Assembly: GCA_905235465.1 (NCBI GenBank)
Contig: CAJOLP010000020.1
Location: 1-42,188 of the forward strand
Length of the DNA stretch: 42,188 nt
DNA from: an uncultured Lachnospiraceae bacterium
Lineage (GTDB): Bacteria; Bacillota; Clostridia; Lachnospirales; Lachnospiraceae
Reading direction: 5' to 3'
Under the pieces are notes generated by a model. The model ran no database searches. It saw only the letters and a program-made list of their open reading frames with translations, and was not told the origin of the DNA. The translations under genes were made by a program, and so were the position numbers. Below, piece by piece: positions 33,771 to 42,160 of the stretch (its first letter is position 1; every line of letters starts with the position of its first letter).

Positions 33771-35000
33771 ATGTATTCGATCGAAGAAGTTAGAAGAGAA
33801 GATCCGGTGATTGCTGCCGCGATCGAAAAGGAGATCAAGAGGCAGAATGATCACATCGCTTCTGAAAACTGGACGAGCAAGGCTGTGATGGCGGCGATGG
33901 GCAGTCCTTTGACCAATAAGTACGCGGAGGGCTACTCCGGCAAGCGCTACTACGGCGGCTGCGGCGTCATCGACGAGATCGAGACGATCGCCATCGAGCG
34001 GGCGAAGGAACTGTTCGGCTGTGACTATGCCAACGTGCAGCCCCACTCCGGCGCGCAGGCGAACCTTGCGGTCGAATTCGCGATCCTTAAGCCCGGCGAT
34101 ACCCTGATGGGCATGAATCTGAACCAGGGCGGCCACCTCACCCACGGAAGCGCCGCGAATATTTCCGGCACATATTTTAATGTCGTCCCTTACGGTGTCG
34201 ATGAGAACGGATTTATAGATTACGATGAGCTGAAGCGCATTGCTGTTGAGACCAAACCGAAGCTGATCATCGCGGGCGCGTCGGCCTATGCCAGAACCAT
34301 TGATTTCGCGAAGTTCAGAGAGGCAGCGGATGCCTGCGGCGCCGTCCTGATGGCGGACATCGCGCACATCGCGGGCCTTGTGGCGGCAGGGATTCATCCC
34401 AGTCCGTTCCCTTACGCGGATGTGGTCACGACCACGACCCACAAGACGCTGCGCGGTCCCCGCGGAGGACTGATCCTCGCCAATGAGGAGGCAGCCAAGA
34501 AATACAACTTCAACAAGAGCGTGTTCCCCGGCATCCAGGGCGGCCCTCTCGAGCATGTCATCGCCGCGAAGGCGGTCTGCTTCAAGGAGGCACTGGACCC
34601 GTCCTTCAAGGTCTACGCGCAGAATGTGATCGACAACGCGCAGGCGCTGTGCAAGGGCCTTATAGCGAGAGATATCGATATCGTCTCCGGCGGAACGGAT
34701 AACCATCTGATGCTTGTGGACCTGACCAGATACGATCTGACCGGCAAGCAGGTGGAGAACTGGCTCGATGAGGCAAATATCACGGCCAACAAGAACACGA
34801 TCCCCAATGAGCAGAGATCTCCCTTCGTGACCAGCGGCATCCGCCTGGGATCCCCGGCGGCGACCACAAGGGGCCTGAACACAGAGGACTTTGACCGGGT
34901 GGCGGAGGCGATCTCCGTCGTCATCAAGGAGCAGGAGGCCGGCATCGATAAGGCCAGGGCGATCATCAAAGAGATCACGGACAAGTATCCGCTGGATTAA
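33771..35000 (+). CDS. glyA: Serine hydroxymethyltransferase
   Basis: PLP enzyme interconverting serine and glycine and charging tetrahydrofolate with one-carbon units. The PLP lysine is Lys225 in [59 protein letters not shown] and [12 protein letters not shown] are all conserved. 409 residues, normal. GAGAGG lies upstream of the ATG. It is flanked by its own promoter and a terminator, so it is probably monocistronic. Confidence 0.95.
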   Translation: MYSIEEVRREDPVIAAAIEKEIKRQNDHIASENWTSKAVMAAMGSPLTNKYAEGYSGKRYYGGCGVIDEIETIAIERAKELFGCDYANVQPHSGAQANLAVEFAILKPGDTLMGMNLNQGGHLTHGSAANISGTYFNVVPYGVDENGFIDYDELKRIAVETKPKLIIAGASAYARTIDFAKFREAADACGAVLMADIAHIAGLVAAGIHPSPFPYADVVTTTTHKTLRGPRGGLILANEEAAKKYNFNKSVFPGIQGGPLEHVIAAKAVCFKEALDPSFKVYAQNVIDNAQALCKGLIARDIDIVSGGTDNHLMLVDLTRYDLTGKQVENWLDEANITANKNTIPNEQRSPFVTSGIRLGSPAATTRGLNTEDFDRVAEAISVVIKEQEAGIDKARAIIKEITDKYPLD

Positions 35001-35028
35001 GACGGATCATAAGAGGCAATTGAGAGAC

Positions 35029-35063
35029 AAAAGGGAGACTGGAGCGAAAAGGTCTCCCTTTTT
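35029..35063 (+). terminator. glyA terminator
   Basis: An 11-bp stem AAAAGGGAGAC (35029-35039) / GTCTCCCTTTT (35052-35062) with a 12-nt loop, running into a T tract, 28 nt after the glyA stop. Confidence 0.9.
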
Positions 35064-35066
35064 GAT

Positions 35067-35090
35067 GTTTTGAAGTTTTGAGGTTTTGAG
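35067..35090 (+). repeat. Three 8-bp GTTTTGAR repeats
   Basis: GTTTTGAA, GTTTTGAG and GTTTTGAG stand head to tail directly after the glyA terminator. No function apparent; the AT-rich stretch from here to 35170 shows nothing else. Confidence 0.7.
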
Positions 35091-35170
35091 GAGCCCGGAA
35101 GGAATATTGTATATAAATTCGCACTAAAATTCTGAAAATTCAAACAATTTAAGATAATACGCGGAAATTG

Positions 35171-35199
35171 TTGACAAATTGCATTTCATTTTGTACAAT
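35171..35199 (+). promoter_or_regulatory. Near-consensus promoter of the non-coding transcript
   Basis: A perfect TTGACA (35171-35176), a 17-bp spacer and TACAAT (35194-35199) in AT-rich DNA. It is among the best promoter matches in the window, yet no protein gene follows. The predicted start is about 35206. Confidence 0.88.
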
Positions 35200-35205
35200 A
35201 ATCTC

Positions 35206-35899
35206 AACAACAGAGGAGAAGAAAAGGTGACGAGAAGATCACCAATCAATCCCCAGCAGCTACGGGAGGGGAAGAAAGGAAGGACATATTGTTCCACCGG
35301 AGTGAAATGTTGGAAGTAACGTTAACAAGCCACAAAATATCCGATTTCGAGTCCATGGTTAGGCGGTGAGTTTCCATATTAGCAGGATATCTCAAGAAGC
35401 CTCGGACAGAACTCTAATAGCTGGTCAGATGTTCGAAGAAAAGCGCATAGGAAGTGAGAGCAGCATAAAGCCATCACCGGAGTGCAGCAGTAGCAGAGCA
35501 CAGAACAGGCGAAAAGATGAGATCGATCGGAATGAAAACCGGGAAGTTATCAGGAAGTAAACCGGAGACCGGAAAAATGCAGGATGAAAAGCAGGGATGC
35601 TTTAGATCATCGCATTGATCAAACAGTAGGTTGCGGATCGGTAATGAAGCGGTAAGTTTTCGAAAGAGATCACCATTAGAGAAACTGAAAGAGAGTGGAA
35701 GGGAGCTTCGAGGTTAAGTGTTTAACACTTGATGATGCAGGAACATCCTGATATGAACATCGCAGTACAATCAGTACAAAAGTAAGAGGTGGAAAAAGAA
35801 AGAGGATCATAGCGGAGGTACAATCCATTGGACAAAGTACACTAGGAAAGGGTATTGATCAGAAGTCAGATCGATACCCTTTCCGTTTTGTCTTTTTTT
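35206..35899 (+). ncRNA. Candidate large structured non-coding RNA (about 680 nt)
   Basis: About 680 nt lie between a near-consensus promoter and a strong terminator with no credible coding frame. Base composition shifts to purine-rich and less GC than neighbouring genes. Many local helices are visible: GGTGA/TCACC (35226-35243), TCCCC/GGGGA (35250-35272), ATATCC/GGATAT closing 35337-35390, AAGTG/CACTT (35716-35730) and CAGGA/TCCTG (35738-35750). A 10-nt motif CACCGGAGTG, itself able to form a tiny hairpin, occurs at 35295 and 35475. It does not match tmRNA, RNase P, SRP or 6S landmarks I know. Size and setting recall the ornate large RNAs (ROOL, OLE, GOLLD), but I cannot confirm membership. 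Confidence 0.7.
35845..35899 (+). terminator. Terminator of the non-coding transcript
   Basis: A 16-bp stem, GGAAAGGGTATTGATC (35845-35860) with GATCGATACCCTTTCC (35869-35884), one T-G wobble, an 8-nt loop, and a T-rich tail ending in seven T at 35893-35899. Confidence 0.95.
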
Positions 35900-35916
35900 A
35901 ATTTGCCGCGAAATAT

Positions 35917-36720
35917 TTACTGCGCAATACCCGCCGCCTTTGCGGCGTTTTTGTTTGCCGTCGCCAGCATGAGCTTGATGCGGTTGAGCTGGTTGACCTC
36001 GCTGGCGCCCGGGTCGTAGTCGATGGCGGCGATGTTGGCCGTCGGATAGATCTTGCGGATCTTCTTGATGACGCCCTTGCCGACCACGTGGTTGGGAAGG
36101 CAGCCGAAAGGCTGGATGCAGACGATATTTTCAACGCCGGAGTGGATCAGCTCCACCATCTCGCCGGTGAGGAACCATCCCTCGCCGGTCTCGTTTCCGA
36201 TGCTGACGATCGGTTCCGCGTATTCCACGATCTTATAGATACTGACCGGCGCGTCGAAATGGACGCTCCGTCTGTATTCGTTGTAAATAGGGCGGAGCAG
36301 CGTCTCGATCGTGCGGATGCCCGTATTGCACAAGGCCGCGGCCTTCTTGCTGGTGCCCAGGTGGTTCGCTTTGTAGACCTGGTTGTAGAAGCAGTAGAGC
36401 ATAAAGCCCATCAGATCCGGCACGGTGGCCTCCGCGCCTTCCTTTTCCAGCAGGTCCACCAGATAATTGTTGGCCGCCGGCGCGTATTTGACCAGGATCT
36501 CACCGACGACGCCGACGCGCGGCTTGCGCTTCTCATCGATGGGGATCCTGTCGAAATCACGGATCATCTGTTTGCACATCCGCTGGACCTTCGGGATGTT
36601 GAGGCCGCTGGTCGTGGTCAGATAGTCGGTGCAGATGCGCAGCCACTTCTGATGGCACTCCTCGACGCTTCCCTCCCGGAGCTCATAGGGCCGCATGCGG
36701 TAAATACAGCGCATCAGCAC
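35917..36720 (-). CDS. C-terminal part of the acyl-CoA dehydratase activase (after frameshift)
   Basis: 267 residues in a frame shifted from the large upstream ORF it overlaps. The sequence DVLMRCIYRMRPYELREGSVEECHQKW continues the 2-hydroxyglutaryl-CoA-dehydratase-like C-terminal region that normally ends these activases, including VGVVGEILVKYAPAANNYL and IVCIQPFGCLPNHVVGKGVIKKI. It is therefore the tail of one gene of about 1,400 codons, not an independent protein. The first ATG at 36720 has no ribosome site. The switch point is near 36736, where LVFGDV becomes readable in this frame. See the N-terminal entry. Confidence 0.8.
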   Translation of the reverse strand: MLMRCIYRMRPYELREGSVEECHQKWLRICTDYLTTTSGLNIPKVQRMCKQMIRDFDRIPIDEKRKPRVGVVGEILVKYAPAANNYLVDLLEKEGAEATVPDLMGFMLYCFYNQVYKANHLGTSKKAAALCNTGIRTIETLLRPIYNEYRRSVHFDAPVSIYKIVEYAEPIVSIGNETGEGWFLTGEMVELIHSGVENIVCIQPFGCLPNHVVGKGVIKKIRKIYPTANIAAIDYDPGASEVNQLNRIKLMLATANKNAAKAAGIAQ

Positions 36721-39700
36721 ATCTCCGAAGACGAGACAGGAGCTTTAAATTGACCTTAAAGCCCGGGTTCTCCTCGAGCCCGGAGAGGTTGGCGCTGATC
36801 ACGGGGATCTGGCCAAGGCCCGCCTTTTTGAGGGCGCGTCTGATAAAGCCTACATAGTTGGACGCGCGGCATCCGCCGCCGGTCTGGGACATGATCACGG
36901 CCGTGTGGTCCGGGTCGTATTTGCCCGAATCCAGCGCCTCCATGATCTGACCCACCACGAACAGCGAGGGGTAGCAGGCGTCATTATTGACATATTTGAG
37001 CCCGTAATCCACGGCGCGGCGGTTGTCGTTGGGCAGCACCACAACGTTGTAGCCGCAGGAATTGACCGCCGGCTGCAGCAGGTCGAAGTGGATCGGGGAC
37101 ATCTGCGGGCAGAGGATCGTGTAGGTCTCCCGCATCTTTTCCGTAAAGGGCACCTTCTCGATGGCTGTGGGCCGCATGGTGCGCCTTGTGTTTTTGGCGT
37201 CGCGGATGCGGATCGCCGCGATCAGGGAGCGCACGCGGATACGCGCGCTGCCGAGCGTGTTGACCTCGTCGATCTTGAGGCAGGTGTAGATCTTGTCGGA
37301 TCCGGACAGGATGTCGTCCACCTGGTCGGTGGTCACAGCGTCCAGGCCGCACCCGAAGGAATTGAGCTGGATCAGGTCCAGATCCTCTCTGGTGCGCACA
37401 AAGCTCGCCGCCGCGTACAGGCGGGAGTGATACATCCACTGATCGAGAACGACGATGGGCCGCTCGGGCTCAGCCAGATGGGAGATGGAGTCCTCGGAGA
37501 GGACCGCGATCCCGTAGGAGTTGATCATCTCGGGTATGCCGTGGTTGATCTCCGGGTCGATGTGGTAGGGACGGCCCGCCAGCACGATGCCCTTGACTTT
37601 GTGCTCCTGCATATACCGAAGCACTTCTTCGCCCTTGCGCTGAATATCCCGGCGGCAGTTCATCAGTTCTGTCCAGCCGGCATATACGGCCTTTTCCACT
37701 TCCTCCGCGGGAATCTCCGAGAATTCCGCCTTGAGCGCCTGACTGACTGTCGCGACGTTCGTAAAGGCCATGAAGGGATTGCGGTAGAGCACTTCACCCC
37801 GGGTGATCTCCTCCACGTTATTGCGGATGTTCTCGGGATAGGAGGTCACGATGGGACAGTTGTAGTGATTGTCCGCGTTCTCAAACTCCTGCCGCTCATA
37901 GAACAGCGAGGGGTAGAAGATAAAATCGACGCCCTTATTGATCAGCCACATGATGTGGCCGTGCACGAGCTTTGCGGGATAGCAGGCGGATTCGCTGGGG
38001 ATCGACTCGATGCCCATCTCGTAGACCTGGTGGGTGGAGAGGGGTGAGAGCACGACGCGGTATCCGAGCTTTCCAAAGAAGGTCGCCCAGAAGGGGTAGT
38101 TCTCGTACATGTTGAGGACGCGGGGTATGCCCACCGTGCCGCGGTAAGCATCCTTTGCCGGCAGCGGTTTGTAACCGAAAATGCGCCCCAGTTTGTATTT
38201 GTAGACGTTCGGAATGTCGTTTTTGCGGACTTCCTGCCCCAGACCTCTCTCGCAGCGGTTGCCGGAGATATATTCGCGGCCGCCGCTGAAATGGTTGATG
38301 GTGAGGCGGCAGTTATTATTGCACCTGCCGCAGTTCCTAAGGGAAGTCTCGTACTCGAGGGTCTCGATCTCCTCAAAGGAAAGCATGGTGCTCTCCTGGC
38401 CCTCATACCGCTCGCGGGCGATCAGCGCCGCGCCGAAAGCGCCCATGATGCCGGCGATGTCGGGACGGGTCACCTCGCCCTCCGCGATCAGCTCGAGGCT
38501 CCTAAGGACGGCGTCGTTGTAGAAGGTGCCGCCCTGGACCACGATATTGCGGCCAAGCTGGGAGGCATCGGATACCTTGATGACCTTAAAGAGCGCGTTC
38601 TTGACGACAGAATAGGCCAGGCCTGCCGAGATGTCGGCGACCTCCGCGCCTTCCTTCTGCGCCTGCTTGACGCGGGAATTCATAAAGACGGTGCACCGCG
38701 TGCCCAGATCGATGGGATGCTCCGCGAACAGGGCCTCCTGCGCGAAATCCTGCACCGAGTAGCTCAGGGAGTTGGCGAATGTCTCGATAAAAGAACCGCA
38801 GCCGGAGGAGCACGCCTCATTGAGCAGGACGTTGTCCACGGCGCCGTTCTTGATGCGGATGCACTTCATGTCCTGTCCGCCGATATCGAGGATGCAGTCC
38901 ACGCCGGGGTCAAAGAAGGCGGCCGCGTAGTAGTGCGCGATGGTCTCTACTTCCCCCTCGTCCAGAAGGAACGCGGCCTTGAGCAGCGCCTCGCCGTAAC
39001 CGGTGGAGCAGCTGCGCACGATGCGCGCGCCGGGGGGAAGAAGCTTATGGATCTCTGTCATCGAGCGGATCGCCGTCTTTAAGGGGCTCCCCTCATTGCT
39101 GCTGTAGAAGGAGTAGAGGAGCTGCCCGTCCTCCCCCACCAGCGCAAGCTTTGTGGTGGTGGAACCGGCGTCGATGCCCAGATAGCAGTCGCCGCAGTAG
39201 GAGGCCAGATCGCCCTTGATCACGCGGGCCTTGTCGTGGCGCTCGCGAAACTCCCTGTATTCCTCCTTGGAGGCAAAGAGCGGGTCCATACGGCCGATCT
39301 CGAACTGCATGCGGATCTCGCCGGCGAGCCTGCCGCGCATCTTAGTCAGCGGGAGGCTGACGTCCTCCTTCGCGTTCATGGCGCTTCCCATGGCCGCGAA
39401 CAGATGGGAGTTCTCCACGTCGATGGTGTGCTCCTCATCCAGGTTCAAAGTGCGGATAAAGGCGGCCTTGAGCTCCGTCAAAAAATGGAGAGGCCCGCCC
39501 AGAAACGCGACGTGGCCGCGGATCGGTTTGCCGCAGGCCAGTCCGCTGATGGTCTGATTGACCACCGCCTGGAAAATGGAGGCGGCCAGATCCTCTTTGG
39601 TCGCGCCCTCGTTGATGAGGGGCTGAATGTCGGATTTGGCGAAGACGCCGCAGCGGGCGGCGATCGTGTAGAGGGAGTGGTAATCCTTAGCGAATTCATT

Positions 39701-40147
39701 GAGGCCCGCGGCGTCCGTCTGAAGGAGCGCGGCCATCTGGTCAATAAAAGAGCCCGTGCCGCCGGCGCAGATGCCGTTCATGCGCTGCTCAACGTTGCCG
39801 TTCTCAAAGTAGATGATCTTGGCGTCCTCGCCGCCAAGCTCGATGGCGACATCCGTCTTGGGCGCGATGTGTTCCAGCGCCGTGGATACGGAGACGACCT
39901 CCTGCACGAAGGGCACTTTGAGATAGTTGGCAAGCGTAAGGCCTCCCGAGCCCGTGATCACCGGGTGGACAGTGCATTCGCCCAGCTTGTCATAGGCCTC
40001 ACAGAGAAGCTCGTAGAGCGTCCTGCGGATATCGGCGTTGTGACGGCGATAGTCCGCGAACTGAATATTATACGCCGGATCAAGAATGGCGATCTTGACC
40101 GTCGTAGATCCTATATCGATGCCTAAAGTAAAATTTTTGTCTAACAC
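36683..40147 (-). CDS. BadF/HgdC-type 2-hydroxyacyl-CoA dehydratase activase, N-terminal 1,154 residues
   Basis: Very large ATPase of the activase family that drives low-potential electron transfer to [4Fe-4S] dehydratases. Two tandem ASKHA domains are visible: GIDIGSTTVKIAILD (9-23) with GICAGGTGSF (126-134), and LGIDAGSTTTKLALV (323-337) with NEACSSGCGSF (443-453), whose cysteines fit the cluster-binding site. A CGRCNNNC cluster (606-613) follows, then a DUF2229-like region and a dehydratase-subunit-like region (SPIHFDLLQPAVNSCGYNVVVLPNDNRR, MSQTGGGCRASNYVGFI). A GTG start at 40147 has TAGGAG 7 nt upstream. The frame is lost near 36736 and the true C-terminus continues in another frame. No dehydratase subunits are adjacent, so the partner is unknown. 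Confidence 0.88.
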   Translation of the reverse strand: MLDKNFTLGIDIGSTTVKIAILDPAYNIQFADYRRHNADIRRTLYELLCEAYDKLGECTVHPVITGSGGLTLANYLKVPFVQEVVSVSTALEHIAPKTDVAIELGGEDAKIIYFENGNVEQRMNGICAGGTGSFIDQMAALLQTDAAGLNEFAKDYHSLYTIAARCGVFAKSDIQPLINEGATKEDLAASIFQAVVNQTISGLACGKPIRGHVAFLGGPLHFLTELKAAFIRTLNLDEEHTIDVENSHLFAAMGSAMNAKEDVSLPLTKMRGRLAGEIRMQFEIGRMDPLFASKEEYREFRERHDKARVIKGDLASYCGDCYLGIDAGSTTTKLALVGEDGQLLYSFYSSNEGSPLKTAIRSMTEIHKLLPPGARIVRSCSTGYGEALLKAAFLLDEGEVETIAHYYAAAFFDPGVDCILDIGGQDMKCIRIKNGAVDNVLLNEACSSGCGSFIETFANSLSYSVQDFAQEALFAEHPIDLGTRCTVFMNSRVKQAQKEGAEVADISAGLAYSVVKNALFKVIKVSDASQLGRNIVVQGGTFYNDAVLRSLELIAEGEVTRPDIAGIMGAFGAALIARERYEGQESTMLSFEEIETLEYETSLRNCGRCNNNCRLTINHFSGGREYISGNRCERGLGQEVRKNDIPNVYKYKLGRIFGYKPLPAKDAYRGTVGIPRVLNMYENYPFWATFFGKLGYRVVLSPLSTHQVYEMGIESIPSESACYPAKLVHGHIMWLINKGVDFIFYPSLFYERQEFENADNHYNCPIVTSYPENIRNNVEEITRGEVLYRNPFMAFTNVATVSQALKAEFSEIPAEEVEKAVYAGWTELMNCRRDIQRKGEEVLRYMQEHKVKGIVLAGRPYHIDPEINHGIPEMINSYGIAVLSEDSISHLAEPERPIVVLDQWMYHSRLYAAASFVRTREDLDLIQLNSFGCGLDAVTTDQVDDILSGSDKIYTCLKIDEVNTLGSARIRVRSLIAAIRIRDAKNTRRTMRPTAIEKVPFTEKMRETYTILCPQMSPIHFDLLQPAVNSCGYNVVVLPNDNRRAVDYGLKYVNNDACYPSLFVVGQIMEALDSGKYDPDHTAVIMSQTGGGCRASNYVGFIRRALKKAGLGQIPVISANLSGLEENPGFKVNLKLLSRLRRCADALYLPHAAL

Positions 40148-40197
40148 TGAATGCTCCTAAGGTTCAATACTTCAAACTTGCTTTCATTTTTCAAGAA

Positions 40198-40226
40198 ATT
40201 ATAGACCAGTCTCCGGGAAAAAGCAA
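40198..40226 (-). promoter_or_regulatory. Promoter of the activase gene
   Basis: Minus strand TTGCTT (40221-40226), a 17-bp spacer and a perfect TATAAT (40198-40203), 50 nt before the GTG start. Confidence 0.8.
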
Positions 40227-40284
40227 CGGAAAACGCGGCTCCGGGGAAGGCGGACCGGCGCGCCGGCGACCCTGCGGAAGTGAA

Positions 40285-40313
40285 TTGAAATTGCGGGGCC
40301 ATGATGATAGAAT
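40285..40313 (+). promoter_or_regulatory. Promoter of the rhomboid-like gene
   Basis: TTGAAA (40285-40290), a 17-bp spacer ending in TGA, and TAGAAT (40308-40313), a good -35 with an extended -10, 80 nt before the ATG at 40394. Confidence 0.78.
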
Positions 40314-40393
40314 GTTGTATTATCTTTTGAAGGTCAAAGGCGCCTGCGGCGGGCTGCCTTGAGAATAACAGGAAATAACAGGAGTTTAACCAA

Positions 40394-41311
40394 ATGAGTG
40401 ATCTGGAAAAGAAATTCGGAAAATACGCTATTAGCAATCTGTCGCTTAAACTTGTCATCCTGTACGCGGTCGGATATGTCATCGAGATGATCAATCCGAA
40501 TGTGTTTTATTTTCTGACGCTGAATCCTTACGCGATCGCGCACGGACAGATCTGGCGGCTCGTATCCTGGCTTTTGATCCCGCCCAGTGCCGGCAATATT
40601 TTCTTTACCCTCATCATGCTGTATTTCTACTATTGTATAGGCACCTCCCTGGAGAGAGTGTGGGGGACGTGGGATTACAATGTGTTCATCTTTTTGGGGA
40701 TCCTTCTGACGATCGTATGCGCCTTTGTGTGGATGGGCGTGTCCTTTGCCACGGGCGGCACCCAGGGTTTGATGACGCAGCTTGGCGCGACGGAGTATTT
40801 CAGGTATCTGTCGCAGGCCTTTTCGACCTATTACATCAATCTGGGTATTTTCTTCGCCTACGCGCTGACGTTCCCGGACGCGGTCGTGCTGCTTTTCTTT
40901 ATCCTTCCCATCAAGGTCAAGTGGCTGGGCCTGTTCGATCTGGCCTATCTCATCTATGTATTCGTGGTGACGCCGGGGCCCGCCCGCTACGCCATCGCGG
41001 CGACGTTTATCAACATAGCCCTGCTGTATCTGCGCAATAACGCGCCCGTACGCATGCGCCCGTCCTTTTGGAAAGCGCAGAGAAAAAGCGGCAGCGCGGG
41101 GAGCGCAAAGAGGGCAGCTACGGCCGGCAGGACCGCGGGCAGGGATCAGCTCCTTCACCGCTGCGCGATCTGCGGGAGGACCCAGCTGGACAGTCCTGAC
41201 CTTGAGTTCAGATACTGCTCCAAATGCGAGGGGAATCTGGAATACTGTCAGGACCATCTGTTCACCCACGTGCACGTTAAAGAAGGGGAAGTCCCGCACA
41301 TGAAGCCCTGA
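40394..41311 (+). CDS. Rhomboid-like membrane protein with C-terminal zinc finger
   Basis: 305 residues with about five to six helices between residues 20 and 215. GQIWRLVSWLLIPP (51-64) and YYCIGTSLERVWGTW (79-93) match the start of the rhomboid/derlin-like fold. I see neither the GxSG serine motif nor a suitable catalytic His, so it is probably a non-proteolytic relative. After a basic linker (225-250) comes a Cys/His cluster: C257, C260, C275, C278, C285, H288 and H292, a plausible two-zinc treble-clef or B-box-like module. It has its own promoter and is followed, 60 nt after its stop, by the sigma-like gene. Function unknown; a membrane-to-cytoplasm adaptor is a guess. Confidence 0.78.
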   Translation: MSDLEKKFGKYAISNLSLKLVILYAVGYVIEMINPNVFYFLTLNPYAIAHGQIWRLVSWLLIPPSAGNIFFTLIMLYFYYCIGTSLERVWGTWDYNVFIFLGILLTIVCAFVWMGVSFATGGTQGLMTQLGATEYFRYLSQAFSTYYINLGIFFAYALTFPDAVVLLFFILPIKVKWLGLFDLAYLIYVFVVTPGPARYAIAATFINIALLYLRNNAPVRMRPSFWKAQRKSGSAGSAKRAATAGRTAGRDQLLHRCAICGRTQLDSPDLEFRYCSKCEGNLEYCQDHLFTHVHVKEGEVPHMKP

Positions 41312-41371
41312 CAGCGGCGGGCAGCCAAGGTGATTTGCGCCGGAAACGGACCGGCGCGGGGAGGAAGGAAT

Positions 41372-42136
41372 TTGTCTAAGGAAAATGAGCAGCAGCGCCG
41401 GTTCATGGAAAGGATGCAGGACATCCTCAAAGAGGCGCGGGAAAACGGCAATATGATCCCGGAAGAGACACTGCGGGAAAGGCTGGGTGACCTGTCTTTG
41501 GATGAGGCGCAGATGGAGCAGGTCCGCGCGTTTCTTGCCGCGGGCGGCGTTGGCATCGGGGAGGCGCTCTCCGCGGAGGAGGTCCTCACCGAAGAGGAGT
41601 ACGATCACCTGCAGGAATATCAGGCGCTGGTGGACGCGATCGAAGTGCCGGACAGCAATATTTTGGAGGCCATGAAGCTCTCCGCCATGGCGGGAGAGAG
41701 GCCGGCGCAGAAAAGGCTGACGGAAGTCTCTCTGGGGAAGGTGATCGACATCGCGCGGCTCTATGCCGGGCAGGGCGTTTACATGGAGGACCTGATCGGC
41801 GCGGGAAATGAGGCGCTGACCATCGCGGTGACGCAGCTGGCGCCCCTGGAGTCCCCGGCCGAGGTGGACGGCTATCTGGGGCGGCGCATCATGGACGCCA
41901 TGGAGGACCTGATCGCGGAAAATATTGACGCCAAGGCGCTGGACAAGCGCGTGGAGGAAAAGGTCAACGATGTGGCGGACAAGGCCCGCGAGCTGGCAGA
42001 GGCCATCGGCCGCAAGGTGAGTCCCGAAGAAGTCGCCCGGGAGTATGAGATCGATGTGGAAGAAGTGCGGGAGGCGGTGCGCCTGTCGGGCTATGCCATC
42101 GAGGACATAGAGACGGACGAAAAGAAATTGACATAA
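41372..42136 (+). CDS. Degenerate sigma-70-like protein lacking region 4
   Basis: 254 residues from a TTG start with GGAGG 7 nt upstream; an in-frame GTG at 41330 lacks such a site. The N-terminus (ILKEARENGNMIPEETLRERLGDLSLDEAQMEQV) looks like sigma region 1.1. LGKVIDIARLYAGQGVYMEDLIGAGNEALTIAV matches the core-binding region 2.1-2.2 of primary sigma factors. VSPEEVAREYEIDVEEVREAVRLS resembles region 3. The -10-binding aromatic region 2.3-2.4 is not evident and region 4 is absent. It may bind RNA polymerase or an anti-sigma factor without directing promoter choice. It follows the rhomboid-like gene and ends at a terminator. Confidence 0.7.
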   Translation: MSKENEQQRRFMERMQDILKEARENGNMIPEETLRERLGDLSLDEAQMEQVRAFLAAGGVGIGEALSAEEVLTEEEYDHLQEYQALVDAIEVPDSNILEAMKLSAMAGERPAQKRLTEVSLGKVIDIARLYAGQGVYMEDLIGAGNEALTIAVTQLAPLESPAEVDGYLGRRIMDAMEDLIAENIDAKALDKRVEEKVNDVADKARELAEAIGRKVSPEEVAREYEIDVEEVREAVRLSGYAIEDIETDEKKLT

Positions 42137-42160
42137 GGCGAATAGATAGCGGATAATGGA

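Noticed and set aside
35366-35560. A 64-codon frame inside the candidate non-coding RNA.
   Set aside because: No ribosome site, odd composition, and it covers only part of a transcript full of hairpins. Not a credible gene.
35206-35899. The RNA as tmRNA, RNase P RNA, SRP RNA or 6S RNA.
   Set aside because: No tag-peptide ORF or T-arm-like 3' end, no RNase P core motif, and it is too long for 6S or bacterial SRP RNA.
36905-38047. A 380-codon plus-strand frame antisense to the activase.
   Set aside because: Shadow frame of a GC-rich gene, with no domain and no ribosome site.
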